Positions 29,360-39,365 of a stretch of 64,000 nucleotides of DNA are shown one piece after another. Position 1 is the first letter of the stretch. Every line of letters starts with the position of its first letter. The translations under genes and the position numbers were made by a program. The notes beneath the pieces are model-generated. The model did not search any database and was not told the DNA's origin. It saw nothing but the letters and a program-made list of their open reading frames with translations. The DNA comes from Jeotgalibacillus haloalkalitolerans (GTDB lineage: Bacteria > Bacillota > Bacilli > Bacillales > Jeotgalibacillaceae), in contig NZ_JAXQNN010000002.1 of assembly GCF_034427455.1 (NCBI RefSeq), positions 434,001-498,000 of the forward strand, written 5' to 3'.

Positions 29360-30676
29360 TTACTTTCTTGCTCTTGCTATCAGTCTGATCGGTGTCCCTT
29401 CGAAACCGAAAGCTTCTCTTATGCGGTTTTCAAGGAACCGCTCATAAGAAAAGTGCATTAACTCCGGTTCATTTACAAAGATAACGAATGTAGGCGGTTT
29501 GACTGCCACCTGAGTCGCATAAAATATCTTTAATCTTCTGCCGTGATCTGTTGGCGTCGGATTCATAGCCACAGCATCCATTACCACTTCGTTCAGGATA
29601 CTTGACTGTACTCTCATTGAGTGATTTTCACTCGCCATATTGATGACAGGTAACAATGTGTGAATTCTCTTTTTCGTCAGTGCCGAGACAAAAACGACAG
29701 GTGCATAATCAAGGAACTGAAAATGCGCTCTGATCGACTTTTCGAACTTGTCCATCGTTTTCTCATCTTTTTCCACAGCATCCCATTTATTAACGACAAT
29801 AATAACCGCTCTTCCCGCATCATGGGCATAACCTGCAATTTTCTTATCCTGATCAATGATTCCTTCTTCACCATCAATCAGCACAAGTACAACATCGGAA
29901 CGTTCAATTGCACGCAGCGCACGCAGTACACTGTATTTTTCAGTCGACTCATACACTTTACCTTTTTTACGCATTCCGGCAGTATCAATAATGACATATT
30001 CCTGTCCATCATACTTATAAGGTGTATCAACTGCATCCCGCGTTGTTCCTGCTACATTACTTACGATTACACGATCTTCACCAAGCAGCGCGTTAACAAG
30101 CGATGATTTCCCTACGTTTGGTCTTCCGATTAAAGAGAATTTTATTACTTCGTCACCGTAATCTTCTGTTTCACGTTTGTCAAAATGTTCAGCAGCTGCA
30201 TCCAGCAGATCTCCAAGTCCAAGCCCGTGAGAACCTGAAATTGGATACGGCTCACCGAAACCGAGAGAATAGAAATCATAAATCTGGTCTCTCATCTCAG
30301 GATTATCCACTTTATTGACAGCCAGCACGACAGGTTTATTTGATTTATATAAAATTTTCGCTACATGTTCATCAGCAGATGTAACACCTTCACGGCCATT
30401 TGTCATAAAAATAATGACATCAGCTTCATCTATTGCAACCTCAGCCTGTTGTCTGATCTGCTCTAAAAACGGCTCATCACCGATATCAATACCGCCAGTA
30501 TCAATAATATTAAAATCATGGTTCAGCCATTCAGCTGAACTGTAAATACGATCTCTCGTAACACCTGGAGTATCTTCCACAATTGATACTCTTTCTCCTA
30601 CAACTCTGTTAAAAATAGTGGATTTCCCTACATTTGGGCGACCAACTATCGCAACGACCGGCTTTGCTTTTGCCAT
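29360..30676 (-). CDS. der: Ribosome-assembly GTPase Der (EngA)
   Basis: Two tandem GTPase domains and a C-terminal KH-like domain, required for 50S maturation. G1 motifs GRPNVGKST (residues 9-17) and GRPNVGKSS (about 182-190); G3 DTGG and DTAG; G4 NKVD and NKWD. 438 residues from ATG 30676; the GTG at 30685 overlaps the ribosome site AAAGGGTG. Confidence 0.97.
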   Translation of the reverse strand: MAKAKPVVAIVGRPNVGKSTIFNRVVGERVSIVEDTPGVTRDRIYSSAEWLNHDFNIIDTGGIDIGDEPFLEQIRQQAEVAIDEADVIIFMTNGREGVTSADEHVAKILYKSNKPVVLAVNKVDNPEMRDQIYDFYSLGFGEPYPISGSHGLGLGDLLDAAAEHFDKRETEDYGDEVIKFSLIGRPNVGKSSLVNALLGEDRVIVSNVAGTTRDAVDTPYKYDGQEYVIIDTAGMRKKGKVYESTEKYSVLRALRAIERSDVVLVLIDGEEGIIDQDKKIAGYAHDAGRAVIIVVNKWDAVEKDEKTMDKFEKSIRAHFQFLDYAPVVFVSALTKKRIHTLLPVINMASENHSMRVQSSILNEVVMDAVAMNPTPTDHGRRLKIFYATQVAVKPPTFVIFVNEPELMHFSYERFLENRIREAFGFEGTPIRLIARARK

Positions 30677-30790
30677 GACGTTCACCCTTTCTACACACTT
30701 AATATAAGTGTACTTTCAATTTATTCGTTCTATACAGCCAAATCATTGTATCAGTAATTAATTTAATGCACAATGACCGGTCATACAAGT

Positions 30791-30824
30791 AAAAGCTGAT
30801 TTCTTTTTAAGGAAATCAGCTTTT
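30791..30824 (-). terminator. Terminator after fni
   Basis: AAAAGCTGATTTC and GAAATCAGCTTTT form a 13-bp stem 27 bases past the fni stop; A/T tracts on both sides make it usable in both directions. Confidence 0.8.
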
Positions 30825-30850
30825 GTTGTTAAAAACATAAGAAAAAACCT

Positions 30851-31900
30851 TCAGGATCTTCTGCTGAGAAGTTCGGGATTTAAGCCCCTTACACTTAACC
30901 AGTGGTATAAGTCACCTTTTATCACGACAGGTACACGATGGAGATCAGCTACACTTTTACATCCGAGGGCTGTCATCATCATGATCAGGTCCTCCTGAAA
31001 ATATTTTATTTCTTCAACTAACTGCTTTTCACCCTGTTCAGTTAATATTCTCAGAAATGATCCTGCAATCCCTGCTGCAGATGCACCGAGGATAAGGCTT
31101 TTTAATACATCTGAACTTTTATGTATTCCGCCCGATGCCAGTACGTCTTTGGAAGTTACACTGGCTGTCTCAAGAATAGATGCAGCAGTTGGTATACCCC
31201 AATCATTGAAAAATAGTTTTTTTCTTTCCTGTCTGTTATTTTCAATGCTTGAAAAATTAGTTCCGCCGTATCCGCCTGCATCAATTGCACGTATTGACGT
31301 TTTATCCAGTTTTTGTGCCGCCTCTCTGCTGATGCCAAAGCCGGTTTCTTTCACAATAACCGGAATTGGAAGTTCATCAGCAATACGTGCTATTCTCTCA
31401 AGTGCACCATTAAAAGAACGGTCACCTTCCGGCATTGCGAGTTCCTGTATGACATTCAGGTGTATCTGCAGTGCATCAGCTTCAATCATTTCTGCAGCTT
31501 CAACTGCCTGCGCAACCGTAGCTTCACTACCGATATTACCAAAAATCAACCCATCAGGATTTTCTTTTCTAACAACCTGATACGTATGTCGCTCCTGTCT
31601 GTCTTTAATCGCAGACATTTGAGACCCGACTGATAATGCAATCCCCGTATCTTTTGCAGCTCTTGCAAGTGCCGCGTTAATTTCTGAAGTCTTCTCTCCG
31701 CCTCCGCCAGTCATAGCGTTGATAAAAAAAGGCGAACTCAATAAAAGTCCGCCTACTTCAGAGTGAAGAGAAACTTCATCGACAGCGGTATCAGGCAGAC
31801 TTTGATGAACAATCATGAGTTCATCAAAACCTGTCATCCCCGATTGTCTGTCAGATAAAGCATATTGAATATGATCCAGTTTTCTTTTCGCTCTGCTCAC
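30851..31900 (-). CDS. fni: Type 2 isopentenyl-diphosphate delta-isomerase
   Basis: FMN- and NADPH-dependent interconversion of IPP and DMAPP. Seen: RKLDHIQYAL at the start, FFINAMTGG, FMN-binding SVGSQM, QIHLNVIQELAMPEGDRSF (substrate/Mg site), VKETGFGIS and GGYGGTNF, then ASGGI. About 349 residues from GTG 31900, six bases after TAGGTG; a GTG at 31909 is the alternative. Sits five bases or so after the S1-domain gene. Confidence 0.95.
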   Translation of the reverse strand: MSRAKRKLDHIQYALSDRQSGMTGFDELMIVHQSLPDTAVDEVSLHSEVGGLLLSSPFFINAMTGGGGEKTSEINAALARAAKDTGIALSVGSQMSAIKDRQERHTYQVVRKENPDGLIFGNIGSEATVAQAVEAAEMIEADALQIHLNVIQELAMPEGDRSFNGALERIARIADELPIPVIVKETGFGISREAAQKLDKTSIRAIDAGGYGGTNFSSIENNRQERKKLFFNDWGIPTAASILETASVTSKDVLASGGIHKSSDVLKSLILGASAAGIAGSFLRILTEQGEKQLVEEIKYFQEDLIMMMTALGCKSVADLHRVPVVIKGDLYHWLSVRGLNPELLSRRS

Positions 31901-31913
31901 ATTATTCACCTAA

Positions 31914-33059
31914 TTACTTATCATTATTTAAATCTTTTAATTTGTCACCAATCATTTCACCCAGCTGGAAACCGGATGACTCTTCCGGCATTTCATAGCT
32001 TTGAGAAGAAGAACCTTTATCTTCTTTCAGCTCTTTAATTGATAATGAAAGCCTCTGATCGTTTACATTCACATCAAGGACTTTCACCTGTACCTCTTCG
32101 CCTTCTGACAATACCTCATGCGGCGTACCAATATGCTGATGCGAGATTTGTGAAATGTGCACAAGCCCTTCTACACCCGGGAACACTTCAACAAATGCAC
32201 CATAGGATACCAGTCGTCTCACTTTACCATCAAGCACAGCACCTCTTGGGGCTTTTTCTTCGATATCAGACCATGGTCCAGGCAGCGTTTCCTTAATTGA
32301 TAAAGAAATTCTTTCATTATCACGGTCAACTGAAAGGACTTTCACCTGCACCTTCTGCCCTTCTTCGACAACATCAGATGGCTTTTCCACATGCTGATGT
32401 GAAAGCTGGGAGATATGAACCAGTCCGTCAACACCACCAATATCAACAAAAGCACCGAAGTCAGTTATACGCTGAACTGTACCGTCAAGAACATCATCAG
32501 CCTGGATTTTCTCAAGCAGTTCTTTTTTCTTTTCCGCTTTTTCACCTTCAATAACAGCACGGTGAGACAGGATCAGTCTGTTCTTTTCTTCGTCCAGCTC
32601 TACAATTTTAAATGTAAGGGATTTCCCTCTATAGTCTTCGAAATCTTCAACATAATAATCTTCCACGAGAGAAGCCGGCACGAATCCTCTTACACCAAGG
32701 TCCACGACAAGTCCGCCTTTTACGACGTCTTTTACCTCAGCTTCAAATACTTCTTCAGATTCATATCTGCGCTTCATTTCTTCCCATGCTTTTTCTGCTT
32801 CTACTTTACGTTTTGAAAGTACGAGCAATTCTTCTTCAACCTTTGTAACGACCAGGTCAAGCTCGTCTCCCTCTTTCACAACGTCAGAGGCTTTTTCTAC
32901 ATGGAGGCTCGAAAGTTCTGAAATCGGAATAATACCGTCTATCTTGCTGTCTTTAACATCCACAAGAACCTGTTTTTCCTCCACCTTGGTTACAGTACCG
33001 GTAACCCGATCTCCTACCTCTAATGAGTTTACTTCGATGTTGTTCATATCCTCTGTCAT
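31914..33059 (-). CDS. ypfD: Four-S1-domain RNA-binding protein (YpfD/S1-like)
   Basis: Four S1 repeats of about 70-75 residues, each with the GxVxRxxxFGAFVDI-like core (GTVQRITDFGAFVDIGGVDG, GKVRRLVSYGAFVEVFPGVE) and VHISQLSHQHV. A short polar tail follows. Homologous to ribosomal protein S1, but shorter (381 residues against six domains in E. coli). AAGGAGGAG precedes ATG 33059. Follows cmk-plsC, the usual place of rpsA-like genes. Confidence 0.93.
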   Translation of the reverse strand: MTEDMNNIEVNSLEVGDRVTGTVTKVEEKQVLVDVKDSKIDGIIPISELSSLHVEKASDVVKEGDELDLVVTKVEEELLVLSKRKVEAEKAWEEMKRRYESEEVFEAEVKDVVKGGLVVDLGVRGFVPASLVEDYYVEDFEDYRGKSLTFKIVELDEEKNRLILSHRAVIEGEKAEKKKELLEKIQADDVLDGTVQRITDFGAFVDIGGVDGLVHISQLSHQHVEKPSDVVEEGQKVQVKVLSVDRDNERISLSIKETLPGPWSDIEEKAPRGAVLDGKVRRLVSYGAFVEVFPGVEGLVHISQISHQHIGTPHEVLSEGEEVQVKVLDVNVNDQRLSLSIKELKEDKGSSSQSYEMPEESSGFQLGEMIGDKLKDLNNDK

Positions 33060-33185
33060 ATGTACTCCTCCTTAATCCAAGACTGCTGAAATTGACTTAA
33101 ATGTGAAAAAATTCACAGTTTAATGTTAAATTCAGAATATACTACTAACTTCTAATAAATAGCCCTGTTTGTCAAGCGAGAACTT

Positions 33186-33767
33186 TTAGCGATGATTGTC
33201 GGAAAGTGTTTTGATCTCATTCATAATGATATCTGTTACTTCTGCAGCAGATGCTTTTCTTTCTTTTAATTCGGCCATATTAATCGGTTTTCCGTACACT
33301 ACTTTTAACCGTTTGGAAATTTTGTATGGTCCGATAATTGCGCACGGCACGACAGCTGCATCTGATCTTAATGCAAAAAATCCTGCTCCCGCCAGCCCTT
33401 TACCTATAACCCCGTCCTTACTTCTGGTTCCTTCAGGAAACAATCCGACAACATTACCTTCTTTTAACTGGCTTAAACCTTTTCTCAGCGCTTCACGGTC
33501 ACTCATCCCTCTTTTAACTGGAAATGCGTTGAGGTTCGGAAGGAGCTTTTTTAAAACCGGCATTTTGAACAGTTCTTCTTTTGCCATGAACGAAACAGGA
33601 CGCGGTGATGTAATACCTACCACCGGTGGATCAAGAACGTTAATGTGATTGGCGCATATTAATACGCCACCTTCTTCAGGTATATGTTCTTTACCCACAA
33701 TACGTATTCTGTAAGCAGGTGTAAGCACAGATTTTACCAATCCTTTTGCGAATCCGTATAAGTTCAT
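33186..33767 (-). CDS. plsC: 1-acyl-sn-glycerol-3-phosphate acyltransferase
   Basis: Second acylation in phosphatidic acid synthesis at the membrane. Catalytic NHINVLD (ANHxxxxD motif, residues 38-44), second block GLFPEGTRSKDG and the hydrophobic AGAGFFALRSDAAVVPCAI. 193 residues. Overlaps the end of cmk by four bases. Confidence 0.93.
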   Translation of the reverse strand: MNLYGFAKGLVKSVLTPAYRIRIVGKEHIPEEGGVLICANHINVLDPPVVGITSPRPVSFMAKEELFKMPVLKKLLPNLNAFPVKRGMSDREALRKGLSQLKEGNVVGLFPEGTRSKDGVIGKGLAGAGFFALRSDAAVVPCAIIGPYKISKRLKVVYGKPINMAELKERKASAAEVTDIIMNEIKTLSDNHR

Positions 33768-34450
33768 GATGTTGCCCCCCGTTCAGCCGCTATCTCTGTC
33801 ACTTTATTAACAACGTCTGTGATTGACATATGTGTTGTATCCAGCTCGATTGCGTCATCTGCTTTTACAAGAGGGGATACTGCTCTTGTGGAATCTATGT
33901 GATCACGCTTTTCAATTTCAGCTTTAAGTTCCTGAAAGTCTGATTCGATTCCCTGTTTTTTGTGTTCTTCAAATCGTCTTCTTGCACGTTCCTCGGCAGT
34001 TGCAGACATGAAGACTTTTAATTCTGCATCCGGTATCACGGCGGTTCCGATATCACGGCCATCCATTACGATGCCGCCGTTTTGAACCAGCTCCTGCTGT
34101 CTTTTAACCATTTCACTTCTAACCAGCTGATGAAGCGCAACATCAGAAACATTTTTGGTTACTTCCTGCTGTCTGATTTCTGACGTAACTTCATGTCCAT
34201 CCAAAAAGACCAGCTGACCTTCTTTACCCGGTTTCAGCTCTATTACTGTATTCATTAAAAGATCGTATAATTCCTGCTCATTTTTTGGATTAATATGATT
34301 TTTAATTGCTTTATAAGTAAGGGTCCGGTACATTGCACCCGTATCTATATAAATGAAACCTAATTTTTCAGCAATTTTTTTAGCAGCTGTGCTTTTTCCG
34401 GCAGCTGCCGGTCCATCAAGTGCTATGCGGATATTTTTGATATTATTCAC
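33764..34450 (-). CDS. cmk: Cytidylate kinase
   Basis: Phosphorylates CMP and dCMP. P-loop GPAAAGKSTAAKK at residues 13-25, YIDTGAMYRTLTY, and VMDGRDIGTAV. 228 residues from GTG 34450, eight bases after AGGAG. Start of cmk-plsC-S1-fni. Confidence 0.97.
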   Translation of the reverse strand: MNNIKNIRIALDGPAAAGKSTAAKKIAEKLGFIYIDTGAMYRTLTYKAIKNHINPKNEQELYDLLMNTVIELKPGKEGQLVFLDGHEVTSEIRQQEVTKNVSDVALHQLVRSEMVKRQQELVQNGGIVMDGRDIGTAVIPDAELKVFMSATAEERARRRFEEHKKQGIESDFQELKAEIEKRDHIDSTRAVSPLVKADDAIELDTTHMSITDVVNKVTEIAAERGATS

Positions 34451-34530
34451 TGGCCATTCTCCTCAATCTAATATAATCTCGATTATTGTATCATATCATG
34501 GGATTTCTCAGATAATTGAACGCATAAAAA

Positions 34531-34565
34531 GCGCCCATTTCAGCCAAATTTGCTAAAATGGGCGC
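34531..34565 (-). terminator. Terminator after ypfA
   Basis: GCGCCCATTT and AAATGGGCGC pair around a 14-base loop shortly beyond the ypfA stop. Confidence 0.8.
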
Positions 34566-34572
34566 CGGACAT

Positions 34573-35205
34573 TTATTTTTCTTTCATTTTCAGCTGACAT
34601 TCGAAGGTATACCTCAGTAGAAGCTGCCTTTCAAGAGCAGTGAGATCTTTAAACTTGACCATTCCAATCTCAACACGGTCTATCATTTTAGTTCGTGTTA
34701 TCTCTCCTGACACTTTTAAATACTGCGTCTCTCCATTTCTCATAGGGAGAACTAAAAACAGTTCGATCAGGTCTCCTTTTTTTATACTCATACCATTTTT
34801 CATAATAAACGACAGTCCGCCTGCACTGATATCTTCTGTAACTGTATGGTATTTTGCAGCCCCCGTTCTGAGTGCAACATCAATAGAGGTATTGACCCTT
34901 ACAAACTGTCTTCGCTGTACCTTGATCAAATCCTTTTCCCCGGGTTTATCAAGCAGGATCATTGGGATATTTGCATTCTTCCTGCCTTTAACTTCAGTCT
35001 CAAAAGAATACGCATCATTGTTTTCATTTGTATAGCTGATTCTTAATTGCATACCATCAATCAGAAAAACTGTTTTATTTGTTGTCATATTAATCGGATA
35101 ATCAATATAAAGCTTTCCTCCGCTCACTTCTACAAGCCTGCTTTTATATTTGTCATTTTGTGAAGCATGCATCGGTTCAATCGTTAATACAGTTCCAATT
35201 TTCAT
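34573..35205 (-). CDS. ypfA: PilZ-domain c-di-GMP effector (YpfA/YcgR type)
   Basis: N-terminal YcgR-like flagellar brake domain followed by a PilZ domain. The PilZ binding motif RRQFVRVNTSIDV (RxxxR) is near residue 96 and DISAGGLSF (D/NxSxxG) near 130. B. subtilis YpfA (DgrA) inhibits motility when bound to c-di-GMP; the same role is inferred. 210 residues from ATG 35205. Confidence 0.9.
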   Translation of the reverse strand: MKIGTVLTIEPMHASQNDKYKSRLVEVSGGKLYIDYPINMTTNKTVFLIDGMQLRISYTNENNDAYSFETEVKGRKNANIPMILLDKPGEKDLIKVQRRQFVRVNTSIDVALRTGAAKYHTVTEDISAGGLSFIMKNGMSIKKGDLIELFLVLPMRNGETQYLKVSGEITRTKMIDRVEIGMVKFKDLTALERQLLLRYTFECQLKMKEK

Positions 35206-35288
35206 CAGATACACCCACCTAAACTACGCTATATAGGTATTATCTCATGGAACGGTACTTTTTCAATTCCTTTTTCAGTAAAAATAAT

Positions 35289-36599
35289 TTACAGCTTTTC
35301 TACTTTTTCTTCCTGGCCATTTATCGCATTGATATAAATACGGAAGGTCTCATCGTTTGTGATACCGGTAAACTCATAACAAAGCACATGCTCATCAAAT
35401 TCATTCCTGATCAGCGTTAATCTGGTTTCACCGTTTTCAAATTCTGAATGCAGCAGTGAAAGAGCTTCGTCTTCTGTCAGTTCGGCTTCAGGAACTTTAA
35501 TATCACCATGACCCGCCCAGTAATCGTAGCCGGTAAAGCCGAGAATCTCACCATCATCAAGTGCAACTTTTAAATATACTGAATCATCGAGTACCCAAAC
35601 GTCCTTTTCTTCAAGGTATCTGGAAAAAGTCAGAGAGGCACTGTTATCAGTCTGCTGACCTTTCTCAAGCTTCAGATCGTTCAGCTGATTACGCTGAAGA
35701 AATTTTTCAGCTTCAGTCACTGCTTCATTCAGGCTGAGTGCTGCAGATGGGATCTCCCTGTCTTTAATCATATACAACGGGTACCCTCCTTTTAACGAAA
35801 GGTCCATTGAAAAAGAGGAGTCAGAATCTCTCACTGTGATAAACGGGTAAGACGATCCTTCCATACTTTGTGAAACAACTGGATCATTCAACTGATTACC
35901 TGAGAACTTTTCAGCAATGCCGGGTGCAGCTGACTGATCAATTCTCTCCCCTGCTAAATGCTGAAGCTGCCTTCTGCGCTCTGAAGCAGTTTCCTGCTCC
36001 GTTGGCGCGAAGGTCTCAGAGGCATATCCCTTTACCGCTCCATCCACCTTTGCAAAACCGTCCACTACCGGCTGTGCTTTTACGTCACCTGTAGCCATCA
36101 GCTCCTCAAGATCCAGCCAGGTGAGTTCTTCTTCAAGAATTCTGCTCTGAATGCTTCTTAATTCGTTTTGAATATCTGCGGACTGGCTATACAGCTGCTC
36201 GAGTTTTTCATATTCGCTATCTGTCAAAGGCTCTGAAGAGAGATCTCTGACTGATGTCCTGTAACTGAATTCACCAATTTTCATCAGGAATTTTTCCATT
36301 TCACTGAAAGGCAGAATACCTAAAGGCAGCTGACCGATATCAGAATGGATCATGGACGTTAATCTCCAGACTTCAGTGAGCGCGGGAGATAACGTCCTGC
36401 CCCCATTCATAGCGAGCGTTGAACCGATCTCATCATGAAGTAAGTCCATCTGAAAGGTCATCTCATGGAAAGCACGCTGATACTGATTCTCCATATGGTT
36501 TTGCAGGGCATTTGCCTGACCTTTTTGATAAGCTGCAAAAGCTGCTGCTGAAAATGCACACAAAAATAAAGCAATAAGTATTGTTTTTTTCCAGTTCAT
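35289..36599 (-). CDS. ypeB: Germination protein YpeB
   Basis: Spore protein needed for SleB localisation and activity. N-terminal membrane anchor (WKKTILIALFLCAFSAAAFA), then a coiled extracytoplasmic region and repeated PepSY-like units in the second half (SLNEAVTEAEKFLQR, ELTEDEALSLLHSEF). 436 residues, 17 bases after sleB. Confidence 0.94.
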   Translation of the reverse strand: MNWKKTILIALFLCAFSAAAFAAYQKGQANALQNHMENQYQRAFHEMTFQMDLLHDEIGSTLAMNGGRTLSPALTEVWRLTSMIHSDIGQLPLGILPFSEMEKFLMKIGEFSYRTSVRDLSSEPLTDSEYEKLEQLYSQSADIQNELRSIQSRILEEELTWLDLEELMATGDVKAQPVVDGFAKVDGAVKGYASETFAPTEQETASERRRQLQHLAGERIDQSAAPGIAEKFSGNQLNDPVVSQSMEGSSYPFITVRDSDSSFSMDLSLKGGYPLYMIKDREIPSAALSLNEAVTEAEKFLQRNQLNDLKLEKGQQTDNSASLTFSRYLEEKDVWVLDDSVYLKVALDDGEILGFTGYDYWAGHGDIKVPEAELTEDEALSLLHSEFENGETRLTLIRNEFDEHVLCYEFTGITNDETFRIYINAINGQEEKVEKL

Positions 36600-36616
36600 T
36601 TTTCATTCTCCTTAAT

Positions 36617-37387
36617 TTATAGGCAGAAAATATGCTCACCAATCTTTTTGATTTGCGGTCTTGTCCATATCCATTTACTGGTAGCTGTAACCGGATTAAA
36701 ATAATACAAAGCATTTTCAGAAGGATCCCAGCCATTAATTGCATCCATTACAGCACGTCTTGCCTGTTCATTCGGTGTCAGCCAGATTTGACCATCCGCT
36801 ACTGCAGTAAACGCAAGCGGTTCGAAAATCACACCTGAAACTGTGTTAGGAAAAGCCTCATCCTCAATTCTGTTTAAGATCACCGCGGCAACTGCCACCT
36901 GCCCTTCATATGGCTCTCCTCTCGCTTCTCCATACACTGCATTCGACATCAGTTTGATATCATTTTCTGAATACCCATTTGGTAATTTTAATTTTTTGGA
37001 CACTGTTTCTGATTTCACCTGGTTTTCTAAAGGTGTCCCGCCGTAGTGAGTGAATTTAACCCCTCTATTCAGGTTATTCCGGACAAAAGATTCATTGTAT
37101 TCACTCGCATTCACCAGTTTTCTTCTAGTTTCCGGACCGGCAAGACCATCCACTTCCATCCCGTAGTCATTCTGAAAATTTCTCAACGCCCAGTAAGTTC
37201 CCCAGCCGAAATCCCCATCAATCTGACCTTTGTAATAGCCTATATACTGCAGCCGGGACTGAAGCTCAATGACATCATCTCCAAAAGCTCCTTTTTGAAT
37301 CACCTGTCCGCTAAAGGCATCAGTGTAAGATGCATTGCCAAATAGAATCGAAAAAGCAACAATCACCAGACAAACTTTTTTCCTCAT
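36617..37387 (-). CDS. sleB: Spore cortex-lytic enzyme SleB
   Basis: Lytic transglycosylase that cuts muramic-lactam-containing cortex at germination. Signal peptide MRKKVCLVIVAFSILFGNAS; a peptidoglycan-binding domain (ELQSRLQYIGYYKGQIDGDF, GLAGPETRRKL); C-terminal hydrolase_2 domain with YGEARGEPYEGQVAVAAVIL holding the catalytic Glu. 256 residues from ATG 37387, behind CAGGAGGGATC. Confidence 0.96.
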   Translation of the reverse strand: MRKKVCLVIVAFSILFGNASYTDAFSGQVIQKGAFGDDVIELQSRLQYIGYYKGQIDGDFGWGTYWALRNFQNDYGMEVDGLAGPETRRKLVNASEYNESFVRNNLNRGVKFTHYGGTPLENQVKSETVSKKLKLPNGYSENDIKLMSNAVYGEARGEPYEGQVAVAAVILNRIEDEAFPNTVSGVIFEPLAFTAVADGQIWLTPNEQARRAVMDAINGWDPSENALYYFNPVTATSKWIWTRPQIKKIGEHIFCL

Positions 37388-37511
37388 ACAGATCCCTCCT
37401 GTCAAACTTAATAATATTAATCTGAACAAATTCGGGTAATCTATACAGGTAAAGTTTTTGATTGATTGAAGTACAATCATTTCAAATCCGATCTGTTGAT
37501 GAAAAACAAAA

Positions 37512-37536
37512 AACCTGAGACAACGGTGTCTCAGGT
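37512..37536 (-). terminator. Terminator downstream of prsW
   Basis: ACCTGAGACA and TGTCTCAGGT (four-base loop) followed leftward by T6. 62 bases beyond the prsW stop. Confidence 0.85.
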
Positions 37537-37597
37537 CCTTAACTTACATTTAACTGACTGGTTCATTACTTGATGCTATGCTTCAACCCTTCAAAAA

Positions 37598-38263
37598 CTA
37601 TGTCATTCTGGTTTTATGGTGCGCATCTGTCAGGATATGAGCTTTTTTTACTTTCCATAAGCCCAGCCACCACAGAAACAGCATGAATGGCACCATATAA
37701 TAGAGCCAGTTACGGCTGCTCATCAGAATAAAATCATATGTGGAGTGAAGCAGAATCGGCAGCAATAGTGAAACCAGTATAAACATTTTTTTATTGATGT
37801 GAAACTTCGCTTTTCCTATGTAGTAGCCCATTACCACGCCAAACAAAGCATGGCTTGAGACTGGCAGCAGCGCTCTTCCTACCGCAGTTTCAAGACCGTA
37901 AACTGCAAGGTATAATACATTTTCAAGCGTTGCAAAGCCAAGTGAAACTGCTGCGCCATAGACAATTCCGTCATACGGTTCATCAAATTCAACAAGATGA
38001 AAAATGAAAAAATATAAAATAAACCATTTAAAAAACTCTTCTAACAAACCATATGTTAAAAAAGACTGCAGTATCATATTTGAAAAATCTGTTTCCACTT
38101 CAATGACATATTGCAAAAACATCACAGGAAACGTTACAGCAACCCCTAATATGAAAGCCCTGAACACGACTCTGATCGGCTCAGTGTCATATTGATCTCT
38201 CAAATAAAAGTAACTCAGAAGTGCAAGTCCCGGTGCTATCGCAGCTGAAATAAGAGCGATCAT
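37598..38263 (-). CDS. prsW: Intramembrane protease PrsW
   Basis: Site-1 protease of anti-sigma RsiW in B. subtilis. Polytopic; conserved glutamates in [13 protein letters not shown], then [39 protein letters not shown] and [10 protein letters not shown] with the metal-type His residues. 221 residues from ATG 38263. Neighbours sleB and ypdA match B. subtilis. No rsiW or sigW is in the window; another substrate is possible. Confidence 0.93.
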   Translation of the reverse strand: MIALISAAIAPGLALLSYFYLRDQYDTEPIRVVFRAFILGVAVTFPVMFLQYVIEVETDFSNMILQSFLTYGLLEEFFKWFILYFFIFHLVEFDEPYDGIVYGAAVSLGFATLENVLYLAVYGLETAVGRALLPVSSHALFGVVMGYYIGKAKFHINKKMFILVSLLLPILLHSTYDFILMSSRNWLYYMVPFMLFLWWLGLWKVKKAHILTDAHHKTRMT

Positions 38264-38347
38264 GCTGTTGCCTCTTTTCAATCTGTTTTTCTCATCGTAT
38301 CATGGAAAAGAATTGATTTACACAAATAACTTTTTAGGAGCGATAAA

Positions 38348-39319
38348 ATGTCGAAAAAAACATTATTGCTTATACATACCGGCGGAACAATTTCAATGTC
38401 AGAAGATGAATCAGGCGCAGTTAAACCTGAGGGTGATAATCCATTAATGAGACATACGCCAAATCTGAATGATTATGCTGATTTTATTGTAGAAACACCC
38501 TTTACGCTGCCGTCACCCCACATTACACCGGACCATATGCTTGAGTTGAAAAAGCTCATTGAAAAGTATTACCTCGAGCAGGGAATTCACGGCGCTGTGA
38601 TCACACATGGTACAGATACCCTGGAAGAAACAGCTTATTTTCTTGACCTGACACTCAGACTCTCTATTCCGATCGTTGTTACAGGCGCAATGAGGTCTTC
38701 AAATGAAATCGGTTCTGATGGTCTTTATAATCTGATCAGCGCTGTCAGGGTAGCTACTTGTGATGAGGCATTTGGCAAAGGGGTTCTAGTCGTGCTGAAT
38801 GATGAAATCCATACGGCTGTGAACGTAACAAAAACCCATTCAAGTAATGTGTCGACTTTCCAGAGTCCGCAGTACGGGCCAATTGGAATTGTGACAAAAG
38901 GGGGCGTAAGGTTTCATCACACGCCTAAATTAGATCTGAAGTATTCCATTTCAGCTTTAAGTAAAAATGTAGCGATCATTAAAGCTTATGCGGGAATGGA
39001 CTCAAGGCTGCTTAGTGCGCTTGCAGACCTGAATTTTGATGGGGTTATCATTGAAGCACTCGGACAGGGCAACCTGCCTCCTGAAACTGTTAAAGGGATT
39101 GAGGATTTAATCGTTAAAAATATTCCTGTCGTTCTGGTATCCAGATGCTTTAACGGCATCACACAGGACGTATACGGTTATGAAGGGGGCGGACGTCAGC
39201 TGAAACAAAAAGGAGTCATTTTTTCAAATGGATTGAATGGTCAAAAAGCGAGATTAAAACTGATGGTCGGTCTTTCCCAGTCAGACAATCCTGATTATAT
39301 TGCATCGATGTTTAAATAA
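38348..39319 (+). CDS. ansA: L-asparaginase
   Basis: Hydrolyses asparagine to aspartate and ammonia. Catalytic threonine motifs LIHTGGTISMSEDESG at residues 8-23 and THGTDTLEETAY near 88. 323 residues without a signal peptide, so cytoplasmic type I. TTAGGAG lies before ATG 38348. Stands alone on the plus strand among minus-strand genes. Confidence 0.95.
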   Translation: MSKKTLLLIHTGGTISMSEDESGAVKPEGDNPLMRHTPNLNDYADFIVETPFTLPSPHITPDHMLELKKLIEKYYLEQGIHGAVITHGTDTLEETAYFLDLTLRLSIPIVVTGAMRSSNEIGSDGLYNLISAVRVATCDEAFGKGVLVVLNDEIHTAVNVTKTHSSNVSTFQSPQYGPIGIVTKGGVRFHHTPKLDLKYSISALSKNVAIIKAYAGMDSRLLSALADLNFDGVIIEALGQGNLPPETVKGIEDLIVKNIPVVLVSRCFNGITQDVYGYEGGGRQLKQKGVIFSNGLNGQKARLKLMVGLSQSDNPDYIASMFK

Positions 39320-39336
39320 TTCCATCAGGGAAATAG

Positions 39337-39365
39337 CAAAAGGAAGCTGAATTCAGCTTCCTTTT
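39337..39365. terminator. Bidirectional terminator between ansA and ypdA
   Basis: AAAAGGAAGCTGAA and TTCAGCTTCCTTTT are exact complements. The ypdA stop (TGA, 39355-39353) lies in this palindrome. Confidence 0.92.

Noticed and set aside
34640-35035. 131-codon plus-strand ORF opposite ypfA
   Set aside because: Antisense shadow of a clear PilZ gene; no ribosome site.
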